Part shown: positions 47,171-56,511 of the stretch, piece by piece
Layout: each line of letters starts with the position of its first letter
How positions within the stretch are numbered: the first letter of the stretch is position 1
Source: Bradyrhizobium elkanii WSM2783
GTDB lineage: Bacteria; Pseudomonadota; Alphaproteobacteria; Rhizobiales; Xanthobacteraceae
Direction of reading: 5' to 3'
Assembly (NCBI RefSeq): GCF_000472865.1
Contig: NZ_AXAP01000021.1
Span: forward strand, 21,054-85,053
DNA: 64,000 bases
Made by a program: the position numbers and the translations under genes
The notes under the pieces: model-generated
Seen by the model: only the letters and a program-made list of their open reading frames with translations
Databases searched by the model: none
What the model was told of the DNA's origin: nothing

Positions 47171-47253
47171 GCAGGAACTGCTGCCTCGATGACGACAAAC
47201 GACAACAACAAGAGCGCGTTCGTCCTGGAAACGCGCGGGCACGGGAGTGAACG

Positions 47254-48147
47254 ATGGCGGGAGAGACGCTCGGCGTCCTTGGCACGGGTCGCATGGGCGG
47301 CCCCATGGCGGGGCGATTGATGGACGCCGGCTATTCGCTGGTCGTCTACGATACACAGAGCGAAGCGACAGAGCCGCTGGTCAAGCGCGGTGCACAGCTG
47401 GCCAAGTCGCCTGCCGATGTCGCCTCTCGCGCGGATATCGTGCTGGCCAGCCTGCCCACTCCAGACGTTGTGAAGGCGGTCGCGCTCGGTCCGGATGGGA
47501 TCAGCAGCGGGAGCCGCGCGCGAATCGTGATCGATCTGTCCACCACCGGCCCGGGCGCAGCCAAGCTCGTGGCAGAGGGCCTGCAAGCAAAAGGCATGAC
47601 ACTGGTCGATGCGCCCGTGAGTGGCGGCATCAAAGGTGCTGTCAACGGCACGCTGGCGGTCATGGTGTCGTGTCCGCAGACGACCTATGAGACCGTCCAG
47701 CCAATCCTGAAGAACTTCGGCAAGCTGTTCTACACCGGCGACAAGCCCGGCATGGCGCAGACAGCCAAGCTCGCCAACAATCTGATGGCAGCAGCGGCTC
47801 TGGTCATCACATCCGAAGCCATGGCGATGGGCGTGAAGGGCGGCGTCAACGCCAAGGTCCTGATCGATATCATCAATGCCAGCAGCGGCCGCAACAGCGC
47901 ATCCGAAGACAAGTTCCCGCGTTCGGTGTTGCCCGGCACTTTCGATTTCGGCTTCACCACCGGCCTCTCCTACAAGGACGTCCGGCTGTGCGTCGATGAG
48001 GCCGAAGCCATGGGCGTGCCCATGGTGTGCGGCGCCGTGGTGCGGCAAATGCTCGCGATCACCAATGCCAAATATGGCGCCGCATCCGATTTCACCTCGA
48101 TCGCCAAGGTGGTCGAGGAGTGGGCCGGAGTGCAAATGCGCGGCTGA
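47254..48147 (+). CDS. 3-hydroxyisobutyrate dehydrogenase-family NAD(P) oxidoreductase
   Basis: A 297-residue beta-hydroxyacid dehydrogenase. The nucleotide-binding GVLGTGRMGGPMAGRLMDAGY (about 7-27) and DAPVSGGIKGAVNGTLAVMVS (about 119-139) are the family signatures, and the catalytic lysine is in AKLANNLMAA (about 170). Relatives oxidise 3-hydroxyisobutyrate, tartronate semialdehyde or sulfolactaldehyde derivatives. GGGAG lies six bases before the ATG. It starts the plus-strand catabolic operon and precedes MmgE/PrpD 2 by 29 bases. Substrate unknown. Confidence 0.9.
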   Translation: MAGETLGVLGTGRMGGPMAGRLMDAGYSLVVYDTQSEATEPLVKRGAQLAKSPADVASRADIVLASLPTPDVVKAVALGPDGISSGSRARIVIDLSTTGPGAAKLVAEGLQAKGMTLVDAPVSGGIKGAVNGTLAVMVSCPQTTYETVQPILKNFGKLFYTGDKPGMAQTAKLANNLMAAAALVITSEAMAMGVKGGVNAKVLIDIINASSGRNSASEDKFPRSVLPGTFDFGFTTGLSYKDVRLCVDEAEAMGVPMVCGAVVRQMLAITNAKYGAASDFTSIAKVVEEWAGVQMRG

Positions 48148-48176
48148 TCACAACGCTTCAGGGAGCAGCGATTGCG

Positions 48177-49574
48177 ATGACGATCGGCCCGACCGGATCC
48201 GGCAAGGCATCGCTCGCGCGGCAGATGGCGCGATCCGCGCTTGCCGTCGATCTCGCGGATTTCGAGCCCGACGTGATCGCGAAAGCAAAGGCCTGCCTGC
48301 TCGATTTCCTGTCCTGCGCCTTCGAGGCAGGCACTCACCCCTGGAGCCGTCAGGCTGTCACGATCGCGCACGCCGCTAGCGACGGCGCAACCATCATCGG
48401 TAGCTCGCGGCTTGCCTCACCGGCTGACGCGGCTTTCGCCAACGCCGTGATGGGGCATGGGCTGGTGCGAGAAGACATGCATGCCGCCAGCATATCGCAT
48501 CATGGCGTCGTGATCTGGCCAACCCTGCTCGCGCTATCGGAGCAGGCTCCGCTGCGTGGCACCACCCTGCTCGCCGCCGCCATCATCGGTTACGAGACAG
48601 GTGCGCGGATTGGCCGGGCGCTCTTTACGTCCGAGCTCGCACGCTTGTACCGCCCGACGGGGTTGGTTGCACCGCTTGGTGCAGCACTGGCCGGAAGCTT
48701 CGCACTCGGGCTGTCCGAGGACGCCGCGACCAGCGCCATGGCCATCGCCGCCAACACCTCAAGCGGCTTGAACCAGTGGCCACACACTGGCGCCTCAGAC
48801 ATGTATTTTCATCCCGGCTTCGCTACAAGCAATGCGGTCAAGGCAATAGGCCTCGCCGCAGCCGGCGCATTCGGGTCGGAGATGATCCTCGAAGGCGAAG
48901 CCGGCCTGTTCGCGGCCTATCGGCGTGAGACGGCGCCCATCAGCATCGAACTCTTCGGCGGCGGCGAGTGCGAGATCATGGCCGTCTACAACAAGCCGGC
49001 ACCGGCCTGTAACTTCGCCCAAACCGCGGCGCAGGCCGCGCTTCGAGCCTCGCACGAACTCGCCGACACGGATGATGTCGATCGCATCATCATTCGCGCT
49101 CCGGATGCCGCTGTTCGCTATCCCGGATGCGACTCGAAGGGGCCTTACCGGAACGCACTGCAGGCCAAGATGAGCATTCCGTTCAGCGTCGCAGCGACGC
49201 TTGCGCGGGGTGAGATCGAGGAAGACAACTACGCGGAACTGGACGATCCCGAAATCCTCCGTCTCGTTGCAGCAACCAGCCTGCGGAGTGATCCCGGCTT
49301 CACCGCTTCTTTCCCCGGCAAGCAAGGCGCGGAAGTGACTGTGTTCCTGCGTGACGGAAGAACGATCAAACACGCCCTGGCCGATGTCGTTCCGGCAACG
49401 CCTACAGATATTCGCGCACGTTTTCGAACTGCGGCAACGCGCGTCATCGGCGAAGACCGCGCGCAACGCCTCGAACAACTCGTCGATGGCTGCGAGCAGC
49501 TTGGCGATGCCAGCGTGATCGCGGCGCAATGCCGGCTGGACTCGCCGGAGCGGATTTTGCGATCGGCGTCATAG
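48177..49574 (+). CDS. MmgE/PrpD-family protein 2
   Basis: A 465-residue second family member, clearly diverged from the one at 45695. MGHGLVREDMHAASISHHGVVIWPTLLALSEQ (about 91-122) replaces the usual LDFDDTH block, so the metal or substrate-binding aspartates differ. PTGLVAPLGAALAGSFALGLSEDAATSAMAIAANTSSGLNQWP and KPAPACNFAQTAAQAAL (about 276-292) are recognisable. Start at ATG 48177. It may work on a related substrate to copy 1 or in a different step. Followed by 115 bases and the Liv importer. Confidence 0.88.
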   Translation: MTIGPTGSGKASLARQMARSALAVDLADFEPDVIAKAKACLLDFLSCAFEAGTHPWSRQAVTIAHAASDGATIIGSSRLASPADAAFANAVMGHGLVREDMHAASISHHGVVIWPTLLALSEQAPLRGTTLLAAAIIGYETGARIGRALFTSELARLYRPTGLVAPLGAALAGSFALGLSEDAATSAMAIAANTSSGLNQWPHTGASDMYFHPGFATSNAVKAIGLAAAGAFGSEMILEGEAGLFAAYRRETAPISIELFGGGECEIMAVYNKPAPACNFAQTAAQAALRASHELADTDDVDRIIIRAPDAAVRYPGCDSKGPYRNALQAKMSIPFSVAATLARGEIEEDNYAELDDPEILRLVAATSLRSDPGFTASFPGKQGAEVTVFLRDGRTIKHALADVVPATPTDIRARFRTAATRVIGEDRAQRLEQLVDGCEQLGDASVIAAQCRLDSPERILRSAS

Positions 49575-49689
49575 GAAACGCCAGACATTGCGGAGGTGAA
49601 ATGGCGGACCGGGAGACCAGCGTTGTAGCGACGACAGCGAAGGACGGCCGGCAAAATGGCCTTATCCCTGCGCCGCGGAGATCTTGCTG

Positions 49690-50625
49690 ATGGAAGGATT
49701 TCTGCAAGCGCTCGCCGCAGGCCTGCTGATCGGTGCCGTCTACGGCCTGATGTGCGTCGGACTTGGCCTGATCTTCGGCGTCATGCGGGTCATCAATTTC
49801 GCCCATGGCGATTTCATGATGCTTGGCATGTATGTCGCCTTCTACCTGTTCACCGCCGCTGGCGTCCAGGCCGTCTTCGGCAATGCTGTCGGACCGTTCA
49901 TCGCGATCCTGCTGGCCGGCCCTGTGCTCGCGCTGTTCGGCTATGTCGTTCACCTTACCCTGATTTCGCATGTGTCGGGCACACGCACGGCCTCGCTCGA
50001 GGGTGAAGGTCACTATGCTCAGCTCATCCTGACGCTTGGCATCGCGCTGATCCTCCAGAATGGCGGCCTCATCATCTTCGGGTCGGTGCTGGCTTCGATC
50101 CGCACGCCACTGTCGAGCTCGGCGTGGGAACTCGGCCCGGTCTTCGATATGAGCATCTTCATCAACAAGGCGCGCGGCATCGACGCTGTCGTTTCGCTTT
50201 TGATCATGACGCTGCTGTCGCTCTTGATCACGCGGTCGCGAATCGGAAAATCGCTTCGTGCCGCCGCCGACAATCCGACCGCCGCGACCTATATGGGCAT
50301 TGATGTCGATCGTGCGCACCGTACCGCCTTCGCGCTCGGCTCCGGCATCACGGCCATTGCCGGCGGCCTGCTCGCCACCAACTATCCGTTCCATCCGTTC
50401 GTCGGGCTCGAATACGTCATCGTCATGTATGCCGGCGTCGTTCTCGGCGGCATGGGCAGCATCATCGGCGCCTTCTGGGGCGGCATGACGATCGGGCTGG
50501 TCCAGCAGATGTCGACACTTATTTTGCCGACGCAGTTGCAGAACGCCGCGATCTTTGTCGTGTTCCTCCTCATCATCTTCTTCCGCCCGCAAGGCTTCTT
50601 CGGGCGCATGGTCGAGAGGACATGA
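49690..50625 (+). CDS. livH: Branched-chain-type ABC transporter permease LivH (second system)
   Basis: A 311-residue inner-membrane permease. GAVYGLMCVGLGLIFGVMRVINFAHGDFMMLGMYVAFYLF (about 16-55) is the LivH signature, and TRSRIGKSLRAAADNPTAATYMGIDVD the coupling loop. Start at ATG 49690, nine bases after GGAG; a TTG two codons earlier is less likely. It ends inside the start of the fused LivM-LivG gene with a four-base overlap (ATGA). Confidence 0.9.
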   Translation: MEGFLQALAAGLLIGAVYGLMCVGLGLIFGVMRVINFAHGDFMMLGMYVAFYLFTAAGVQAVFGNAVGPFIAILLAGPVLALFGYVVHLTLISHVSGTRTASLEGEGHYAQLILTLGIALILQNGGLIIFGSVLASIRTPLSSSAWELGPVFDMSIFINKARGIDAVVSLLIMTLLSLLITRSRIGKSLRAAADNPTAATYMGIDVDRAHRTAFALGSGITAIAGGLLATNYPFHPFVGLEYVIVMYAGVVLGGMGSIIGAFWGGMTIGLVQQMSTLILPTQLQNAAIFVVFLLIIFFRPQGFFGRMVERT

Positions 50626-52400
50626 CCGTGCACCAATTGCGCTCGCTGGTCCCTGCTCTCGTCTTCACGATCACTTATGCGGCGATCTCGCTCAGCGTCA
50701 CCAACTCGTACTATCAACTGGTTCTGACGCTGGTCCCGGTATGGGCGGTGTTCGGTTTGTCCTGGAATCTGCTGAGCGGATACACCGGGCTGATCTCGTT
50801 CGGGCACGCCGCCTTTTTCGGGATCGGCGCCTATACGACAGCGCTCGGACAAATCTACTTCGACCTGTCGCCTTGGCTCCTGATTCCGGTCGCCGCAATG
50901 CTTGGTGGCATTGCCGGGCTGCTGATCGGATTTCCGACCTTTCGTCTGCAGGGCCACTACTTCGCGCTGGCGATGCTGGCCTATCCGCTCGCCATTCTCT
51001 ACGTGTTCGAGTGGCTCGGCTTCCAGGAAGTCACGCTCCCGATCAAGCGCGACGCCCCGATCGCCTATATGCAGTTTGCCGATCCCCGGCTCTACACCTT
51101 GCTGGCGCTGGCGATCATGCTTGCCACGATCCTGCTGACGCGGGTCATCGAACGTTCCCGCTTTGGCATGGCGCTGCTGGCAATCAAGCAGAACGAGGCC
51201 GCAGCCGAGGCCGCCGGCATCAATACGCTGGCCTGGAAGCTGCGCGCGATCACGCTCAGCGGCGCGATAGCTGCCGCCATCGGTGCGTTCTATGCGCAGG
51301 TGCTGCTGGTGGTCACCCCGCAATCGGTGTTCGGCATGCTGGTGTCGGCGCAGGCGCTGACGGTTGCGATGTTCGGCGGCGTCGGCACCGTCTGGGGTCC
51401 TGTCATTGGCTCTGTGATCCTGATCCCGCTGGCCGAGATCCTGCATGCCGAGGCCGGAGCACGTTTCCCTGGCATCCAGGGCGTGATCTTCGGATTTGCC
51501 ATCGTCTGCGTCATCCTGGTCGCTCCGGAAGGACTGTTCTGGAAATTGCGAGATCTCCTGCGCAAGCGGCTGGCGCCAAAAGCGGCCGCGATGGTGGATG
51601 GATCGCAAGCTCCGGCGACAACCGTGATGTCGCCGCGGCCCGCCCGACAGCGAGCCGCAACCGGCGAAGTTGTGCTTGAGGTCCGGAACCTCTCTCGCTC
51701 TTTCGGCGGCTTGAAAGCCGTCCAGAACGTCAGCTTCAAACTGCACAAGAACGAAATCCTCGGGATCATCGGCCCGAACGGCGCCGGCAAGACGACGCTT
51801 TTCAATCTCCTGAACGGCTTCCTGCGACCGAACCAGGGCGAAGTGCTGATCGATGGCCGCAACATGTCCGGCGAGCGCCCGCATACGATCTGCGAGGCCG
51901 GCGTCGGCCGCACTTTCCAGGTCATGCGTCCATTCCTGCGCATGTCGATCCTCGACAGTGTCGTGGTCGGCGCCTATGTGCGCGCACGAACTGACGAAGA
52001 GGCGCGAAAGCTTGCCGCCGACGCGGTCGCGCGCGTCGGCCTTTCTGCGGTGGCAGACCGCGTCGCCGGCGAGCTCTCGACCAAGGAACTGCGCTTGATG
52101 GAGCTCGCGCGCGCACTCGCGGGCCAGCCGCGCATCCTGTTGCTCGACGAGACGCTCGCGGGCCTCGGCCATGGCGAGGCGGATGAGGTCGTCGCCGTGA
52201 TCCAGCAGCTTGCGCGCGACGGCATGACGATCGCCATCATCGAGCACACGATGCAGGCGATGGTTCGCCTGGTCGACAGCTTCCTCGTGCTCGACCATGG
52301 CGCCGTCATCACGGAGGGCGAGCCGGAGGTGGTCACGCGCGATGGCCGCGTGATCGAGGCCTATCTCGGCAAGAAATGGATGGCCCATGCTCCGCATTGA
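50622..52400 (+). CDS. Fused LivM permease and LivG ATPase
   Basis: A 592-residue protein joining two importer parts. Residues 1-320 are a LivM permease (LSWNLLSGYTGLISFGHAAFFGIGAYTTAL, and ERSRFGMALLAIKQNEAAAEAAGI). A linker of about 27 residues follows, then a LivG domain from about 348: Walker A GPNGAGKTT (384-392), Walker B ILLLDE (505-510), H-loop IIEHTMQ. Its ABC signature reads LSTKE (485-489) instead of LSGGQ/LSYGQ, and the residue after Walker B is T instead of P (DETLAGL). Such fusions occur in LivFGHM-like importers of Bradyrhizobium and Burkholderia. With LivH, LivF and two binding proteins it makes a full importer. Confidence 0.9.
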   Translation: MTVHQLRSLVPALVFTITYAAISLSVTNSYYQLVLTLVPVWAVFGLSWNLLSGYTGLISFGHAAFFGIGAYTTALGQIYFDLSPWLLIPVAAMLGGIAGLLIGFPTFRLQGHYFALAMLAYPLAILYVFEWLGFQEVTLPIKRDAPIAYMQFADPRLYTLLALAIMLATILLTRVIERSRFGMALLAIKQNEAAAEAAGINTLAWKLRAITLSGAIAAAIGAFYAQVLLVVTPQSVFGMLVSAQALTVAMFGGVGTVWGPVIGSVILIPLAEILHAEAGARFPGIQGVIFGFAIVCVILVAPEGLFWKLRDLLRKRLAPKAAAMVDGSQAPATTVMSPRPARQRAATGEVVLEVRNLSRSFGGLKAVQNVSFKLHKNEILGIIGPNGAGKTTLFNLLNGFLRPNQGEVLIDGRNMSGERPHTICEAGVGRTFQVMRPFLRMSILDSVVVGAYVRARTDEEARKLAADAVARVGLSAVADRVAGELSTKELRLMELARALAGQPRILLLDETLAGLGHGEADEVVAVIQQLARDGMTIAIIEHTMQAMVRLVDSFLVLDHGAVITEGEPEVVTRDGRVIEAYLGKKWMAHAPH

Positions 52401-53094
52401 GGGATTGAGCGCGGGCTACTCGGCAAAGCCTGTCTTGAACGGTGTGTCCATCAATGTCGATGCAGGCCAGTTCGTCGCCATCGTTGGACCGAACGGCGCC
52501 GGCAAGACGACCCTGTTCAAGACCATTTCCGGCATCTTGAGGCCGAGCGGCGGCGGGATCTTCTTTAACGGTGTCGATCTCCTCGCAGTACCACCTGCGC
52601 AGCGCGCCCACCTTGGCATCGCCCACGTCCCGGAAGGCCGCCAGGTTTTTCCTTCGCTCACCGTGATGGAGAACCTGGAAATGGGCGCGATGACAGAGAG
52701 CGGCCGGCGCGACTGGGCGGCGAACATCGAACGCATCTTCGCGTGGCTACCGGTGCTCGCGGAGCGCCGCAGCCAGTTCGCAGGCACCCTGTCCGGCGGC
52801 CAGCAGCAGATGCTCGCGATTGGACGCGGCCTCGCCTCCTCGCCGAAACTGCTGATGCTGGACGAGCCTTCGATGGGGCTTGCGCCATCGACCGCGGATT
52901 TCGTCTTCGAGCGGCTGATCGAGATCCGCCGGCAGTCCGGCCTGACCATGCTGCTGGTCGAGCAGCGCGTGGCGGAGGCGCTGGAGTCCGCAGATCACGG
53001 CTATGTCCTCGAGGCCGGACGCGTCGTCCTCGAAGGCAACAACGAAACCCTGCGCGCCGACGACCGCGTGCGCAAGGCCTATCTCGGCATGTGA
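52387..53094 (+). CDS. livF: Branched-chain-type ABC transporter ATP-binding protein LivF (second system)
   Basis: A 235-residue ATPase with Walker A GPNGAGKTT, LSGGQQQMLAIGRGL signature and Walker B LLMLDEPSMGLAPSTADF; full canonical motifs, unlike the fused LivG partner. It overlaps the fused gene by 14 bases. The canonical site here may compensate for the altered signature of the partner in the ATPase dimer. Confidence 0.92.
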   Translation: MLRIEGLSAGYSAKPVLNGVSINVDAGQFVAIVGPNGAGKTTLFKTISGILRPSGGGIFFNGVDLLAVPPAQRAHLGIAHVPEGRQVFPSLTVMENLEMGAMTESGRRDWAANIERIFAWLPVLAERRSQFAGTLSGGQQQMLAIGRGLASSPKLLMLDEPSMGLAPSTADFVFERLIEIRRQSGLTMLLVEQRVAEALESADHGYVLEAGRVVLEGNNETLRADDRVRKAYLGM

Positions 53095-53128
53095 CGAGCC
53101 AACGAACAATGGGGAGGGAGAAAACAAG

Positions 53129-54364
53129 ATGAACAAGAGGACCAACGGATTGACCCGCCGCACCGTGCTGTCGGGTGTCGCCGCTGTCGGCCTTACGCAG
53201 GTGGCGCGCGCACAGCAACCGGCTGAGGTCAAGGTCGGCCTGATCGTGCCGCTGTCCGGCATCTATACCCGGCCAGGCCAGGTGATGAAGATGGGCGCCG
53301 AGATGGGCATCGAGCACATCAATGCGCAGGGCGGCATCAAGGCGCTCGGCGGCGCGAAGCTGAAGCTGGTGGTGATCGACTGCGGCGATACCACCGAGAA
53401 GGCCAAGAACGCGGCGCAGCGCATGGTCGCGCAGGAGCCCGACCTCGTCGCCGCCACCGGCGCCTATCTCTCCTCTTTTACTCTGGCCGTCACCGAGGTA
53501 ACCGAACGCGCCGAGTTGCCGGTGCTGACATTATCCTATTCGGATCTGCTGACCGACCGCGGGTTCAAGTACATCTTCCAGACCGCCGCAACGGCGAGCC
53601 GTCAATCCGAACTCGGATTGCCGACGCTGATGAAGCTCGCAGAAGCTGCCTCTGGCAAGCGGCCGAAAACGGTGGCGATGTTGATGGACAACACCGCGAC
53701 CTCGGTCGCCACAGCCAAGGCGCTCAAGGAGAAGTTGTTTGCACAGGAAGGATTGCAGCTCGTCGTCGAGGAAGTCTGGACGCCACCATTATCCGATGCC
53801 ACTCCCCTGATCCAGAAGGTCCGCTCCGCGAAGCCCGACCTGCTGCTGTTCATGCCTAACGCCGTCTCGGACGCGAAGCTCGGGCTCGAAAAAATCAGCG
53901 AATTCGGCCTCGGCCAGGGCAAGATCCCGACCGTCTCCTTCAGCATCACCATCGCCGAACCGGACATGCTGCAAAGCGTCAGCCCGGAGGTCGTGCAAGG
54001 CATCATGACGATCGTCGCCAACTGGGGGTCAAAGGGTCATGAGGACCTGATCGCGGAGCTCAAGGCCAAATACAAGGAGCCCTGGATGACGCAGAACGTC
54101 ATCTCGACATATGGCGATATGTGGCTGATGAAGGAAGCGCTGGAGAAGGCCGGCAAGGCTGATCGCCAGGCCGTGGCGCAGGCCTTTCGCACACTGGATG
54201 CCGGCCCGTCGAAATACTATCCGGGCGGCCAGCTCAAATTCGACGACAAGGGCCGCCGCGTCGGCGCCGGCGTCGTCATCGTGCAGTGGCAATCGGGCGT
54301 GCCGGTCACCGTCTATCCGCCCGAACTCGCGCAATCGCAGCCGTTCTGGCCGAAGAAATCCTGA
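53129..54364 (+). CDS. ABC transporter substrate-binding protein, Liv/amide type, copy 1 (Tat-type signal)
   Basis: A 411-residue Peripla_BP_6 protein. The leader NGLTRRTVLSGVAAVGLTQVARA has a twin-arginine motif (TRRTVL), so export may go through Tat in folded form. Mature: VKVGLIVPLSGIYTRPGQVMKMGAEMGIEHINAQGGIKALGGAKLKLVVIDCGDTTEKAKNAAQRMVAQE. Start at ATG 53129, a few bases after GGGGAGGGAG. It is the first of two closely similar tandem genes and follows livF by 34 bases. Confidence 0.9.
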   Translation: MNKRTNGLTRRTVLSGVAAVGLTQVARAQQPAEVKVGLIVPLSGIYTRPGQVMKMGAEMGIEHINAQGGIKALGGAKLKLVVIDCGDTTEKAKNAAQRMVAQEPDLVAATGAYLSSFTLAVTEVTERAELPVLTLSYSDLLTDRGFKYIFQTAATASRQSELGLPTLMKLAEAASGKRPKTVAMLMDNTATSVATAKALKEKLFAQEGLQLVVEEVWTPPLSDATPLIQKVRSAKPDLLLFMPNAVSDAKLGLEKISEFGLGQGKIPTVSFSITIAEPDMLQSVSPEVVQGIMTIVANWGSKGHEDLIAELKAKYKEPWMTQNVISTYGDMWLMKEALEKAGKADRQAVAQAFRTLDAGPSKYYPGGQLKFDDKGRRVGAGVVIVQWQSGVPVTVYPPELAQSQPFWPKKS

Positions 54365-54400
54365 CGGCAGCCTCGTGACCATTCGCGGAAGAGAATCGTC

Positions 54401-55636
54401 ATGACTGGAAGGAACCGAACCACAGTGACGCGGCGAACGCTGCTTGTGGGCGCGTCCAGCACGCTGATCGCATCCCGCGCGTGGGCACAGCAGCCACCGG
54501 AGGTGAAGGTCGGCTTGCTGGTGCCGATCTCTGGGCTCTATGCCCGCCCGGGCACGGTGATGCGTGAAGGCGCCGAAATGGCTGTCGATCACATCAATGC
54601 CCAAGGCGGCATCAAGGCGCTCGGCGGCGCCAAGCTGAAACTGGTGGTGCTGGATTCCGGCGACACCACGGAAAAGGCCAAGAATGCCGCCCAGCGCATG
54701 GTGGCCCAGGAGTCCGATCTGGTCGCGGCGAGCGGCGCCTATCTCTCCTCGTTCACGCTCGCGGTCACCGAGGTCACGGAGCGCGCCAATCTGCCCGTCC
54801 TCACCCTCTCCTACTCGGACCTGATCACCGATCGCGGCTTCAAATACGTTTTCCAGACCTCGGCAACGGCGGGCTCGCAGGCTCGCCAGGCGCTGCCGCA
54901 GATCATCAAGCTGGCGGAGACGGCTTCCGGCAAGCGGCCGAGGTCAGTTGCGATCCTCACCGACAATACGGCGGCTTCCATCGCATCCGCGAAATCGATG
55001 CGCGAGGGCCTTTTGGCGGAAAACCAGTTGCAACTGATCGTCGACGAGACGTTCACGCCGCCACTCGCGGATGCGACGTCGCTGGTGCAGAAGATACGCT
55101 CCGCGAAGCCCGATCTTCTATTCTTCCTGCCGACCGTGATTTCGGACGCGAAACTGCTGCTGGAAAAGATGAACGAGTTCGGCCTCGGCCAAGGCAAGGT
55201 GCCGACCATCTCGTTCGGCATCGCGATCGCCGAACCGGACATGCTGCAGACTGTCAGCCCGGAGCTGCTTCAAGGCGTCCTCACCTGCGTCGCAAGCTGG
55301 GGCGCCAAGGGACACGAGGCGCTGATCGCCGAGCTGAAGAGCCGCTACAAGGAGCCATGGATGACGCAGAACGCGATCTCCACCTATGGCGACATGTGGG
55401 TGATCAAGGACGCACTGGAGAAGGCCGGCAGCGCTGACCGCGTCGCCGTCGCCGAAGCCCTGCGCAACATGGATGCCGGTCCCTCGAAATACTACCCGCT
55501 GGGCGAGATCAAGTTCGACGACAAAGGCCGCCGCGTCGGCGCCGGCATGACCATCGTACAGTGGCAGTCTGGTGTGCCGGTGACGGTGTTCCCGCCGGAG
55601 CTTGCACTGGCGCAGCCCTTCTGGCCGAAAAGCTAA
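54401..55636 (+). CDS. ABC transporter substrate-binding protein, Liv/amide type, copy 2 (Tat-type signal)
   Basis: A 411-residue close paralogue of the preceding gene. Leader TTVTRRTLLVGASSTLIASRAWA has a twin-arginine motif (TRRTLL). Long blocks are identical to copy 1 (HINAQGGIKALGGAKLKLVV; RMVAQE; GAYLSSFTLAVTEVTERA; EPDMLQ). Differences cluster around the likely binding cleft, e.g. GSQARQALPQIIKLAE versus SRQSELGLPTLMKLAE. Same length, 36 bases apart. A recent tandem duplication giving the importer two ligand ranges is the natural reading. Confidence 0.9.
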   Translation: MTGRNRTTVTRRTLLVGASSTLIASRAWAQQPPEVKVGLLVPISGLYARPGTVMREGAEMAVDHINAQGGIKALGGAKLKLVVLDSGDTTEKAKNAAQRMVAQESDLVAASGAYLSSFTLAVTEVTERANLPVLTLSYSDLITDRGFKYVFQTSATAGSQARQALPQIIKLAETASGKRPRSVAILTDNTAASIASAKSMREGLLAENQLQLIVDETFTPPLADATSLVQKIRSAKPDLLFFLPTVISDAKLLLEKMNEFGLGQGKVPTISFGIAIAEPDMLQTVSPELLQGVLTCVASWGAKGHEALIAELKSRYKEPWMTQNAISTYGDMWVIKDALEKAGSADRVAVAEALRNMDAGPSKYYPLGEIKFDDKGRRVGAGMTIVQWQSGVPVTVFPPELALAQPFWPKS

Positions 55637-55654
55637 TAGGGGAAACGCCGCGCG

Positions 55655-56425
55655 ATGAAGGACAAATGGGCACTCGTGACCGGGGCAACCGCGGGCCTGG
55701 GATTGGCAGTGGCGGAAAGCCTTGCTGGCGCGGGGGCCAATATTGTCCTGCATGATCTCGTCGCGCCGGACGAATCCGCTGACCGGTTGCGCGCGCAATT
55801 CGGCGTCGACGTGATCACTGCGGGAGCCGACCTGTCGCAGCGCTCCGCCATCGAGGCCATGCTGGCCGACCTGCTTCGCCGCTGCGGCGCGATCGATATC
55901 CTCGTCAACAATGCCGTGGTCCGGCATTTCTCTGATCTCGAGCACTTTCCACCGGATCAATGGGAGCACGCGCTGGCGGTGAACGTGTCTGCGCCCTTCC
56001 ACTTGATCCGCCTTACGCTACCCGCCATGAAGCAACGCGGCTGGGGCCGCATCATCAACATGGCCTCCATCTATTCGACCCGCGCGGTCGAAGATCGCAT
56101 CGACTACGTCACCACCAAAACTGCAATCCTCGGTATCACCCGCGCCGTCGCGCTCGAAACCGCGCGCACCGGAATCACTTGCAATGCGGTCTGCCCAGGG
56201 ACGCTGCCGACCCCCGCCATCCAGAGCAAGATCGCCTCCATTGCTGCCAAAACCGGCGAGTCCCTGGAGCGCGCCACGGAAAAATACCTCGCGGAGCGCC
56301 AGCCGTCCGGCCGGTTCATCGGGATGGAAGCCGTTGGCGCGCTGGTGGTGTTCCTCTGCGGCGCAGCCGCACAGGACATCACCGGGGCCAGCCTGCCGAT
56401 CGATGGAGGCTGGTCAATCGCATGA
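55655..56425 (+). CDS. SDR-family oxidoreductase (3-hydroxyacid dehydrogenase-like)
   Basis: A 256-residue short-chain dehydrogenase: TGATAGLG (about 9-16), NNAVVRH, Ser in MASIYS and Tyr-x3-Lys in YVTTK. GITCNAVCPGTLPTPAIQSKI and LPIDGGWSIA resemble the 3-hydroxybutyrate dehydrogenase/related branch. Fits the operon as oxidation of a hydroxy acid. It lies 18 bases after copy 2 of the binding protein and 86 bases before the GntR regulator. Confidence 0.88.
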   Translation: MKDKWALVTGATAGLGLAVAESLAGAGANIVLHDLVAPDESADRLRAQFGVDVITAGADLSQRSAIEAMLADLLRRCGAIDILVNNAVVRHFSDLEHFPPDQWEHALAVNVSAPFHLIRLTLPAMKQRGWGRIINMASIYSTRAVEDRIDYVTTKTAILGITRAVALETARTGITCNAVCPGTLPTPAIQSKIASIAAKTGESLERATEKYLAERQPSGRFIGMEAVGALVVFLCGAAAQDITGASLPIDGGWSIA

Positions 56426-56511
56426 ATAAAGCCGATTTCGAGAGAGCGACAAATGCTGATTCTGCCGGTAAATCGCTGGTGAACCCGCGATAGAACGAAG
56501 GCATCTCGCAA

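Noticed and set aside
45695-49574. Methylcitrate cycle (prp) operon
   Set aside because: Two MmgE/PrpD proteins but no methylcitrate synthase or methylisocitrate lyase.
50382-52397. A 671-codon minus-strand reading frame opposite the LivM-LivG fusion
   Set aside because: It is a GC-rich shadow of a gene with clear domains and shows no motif of its own.
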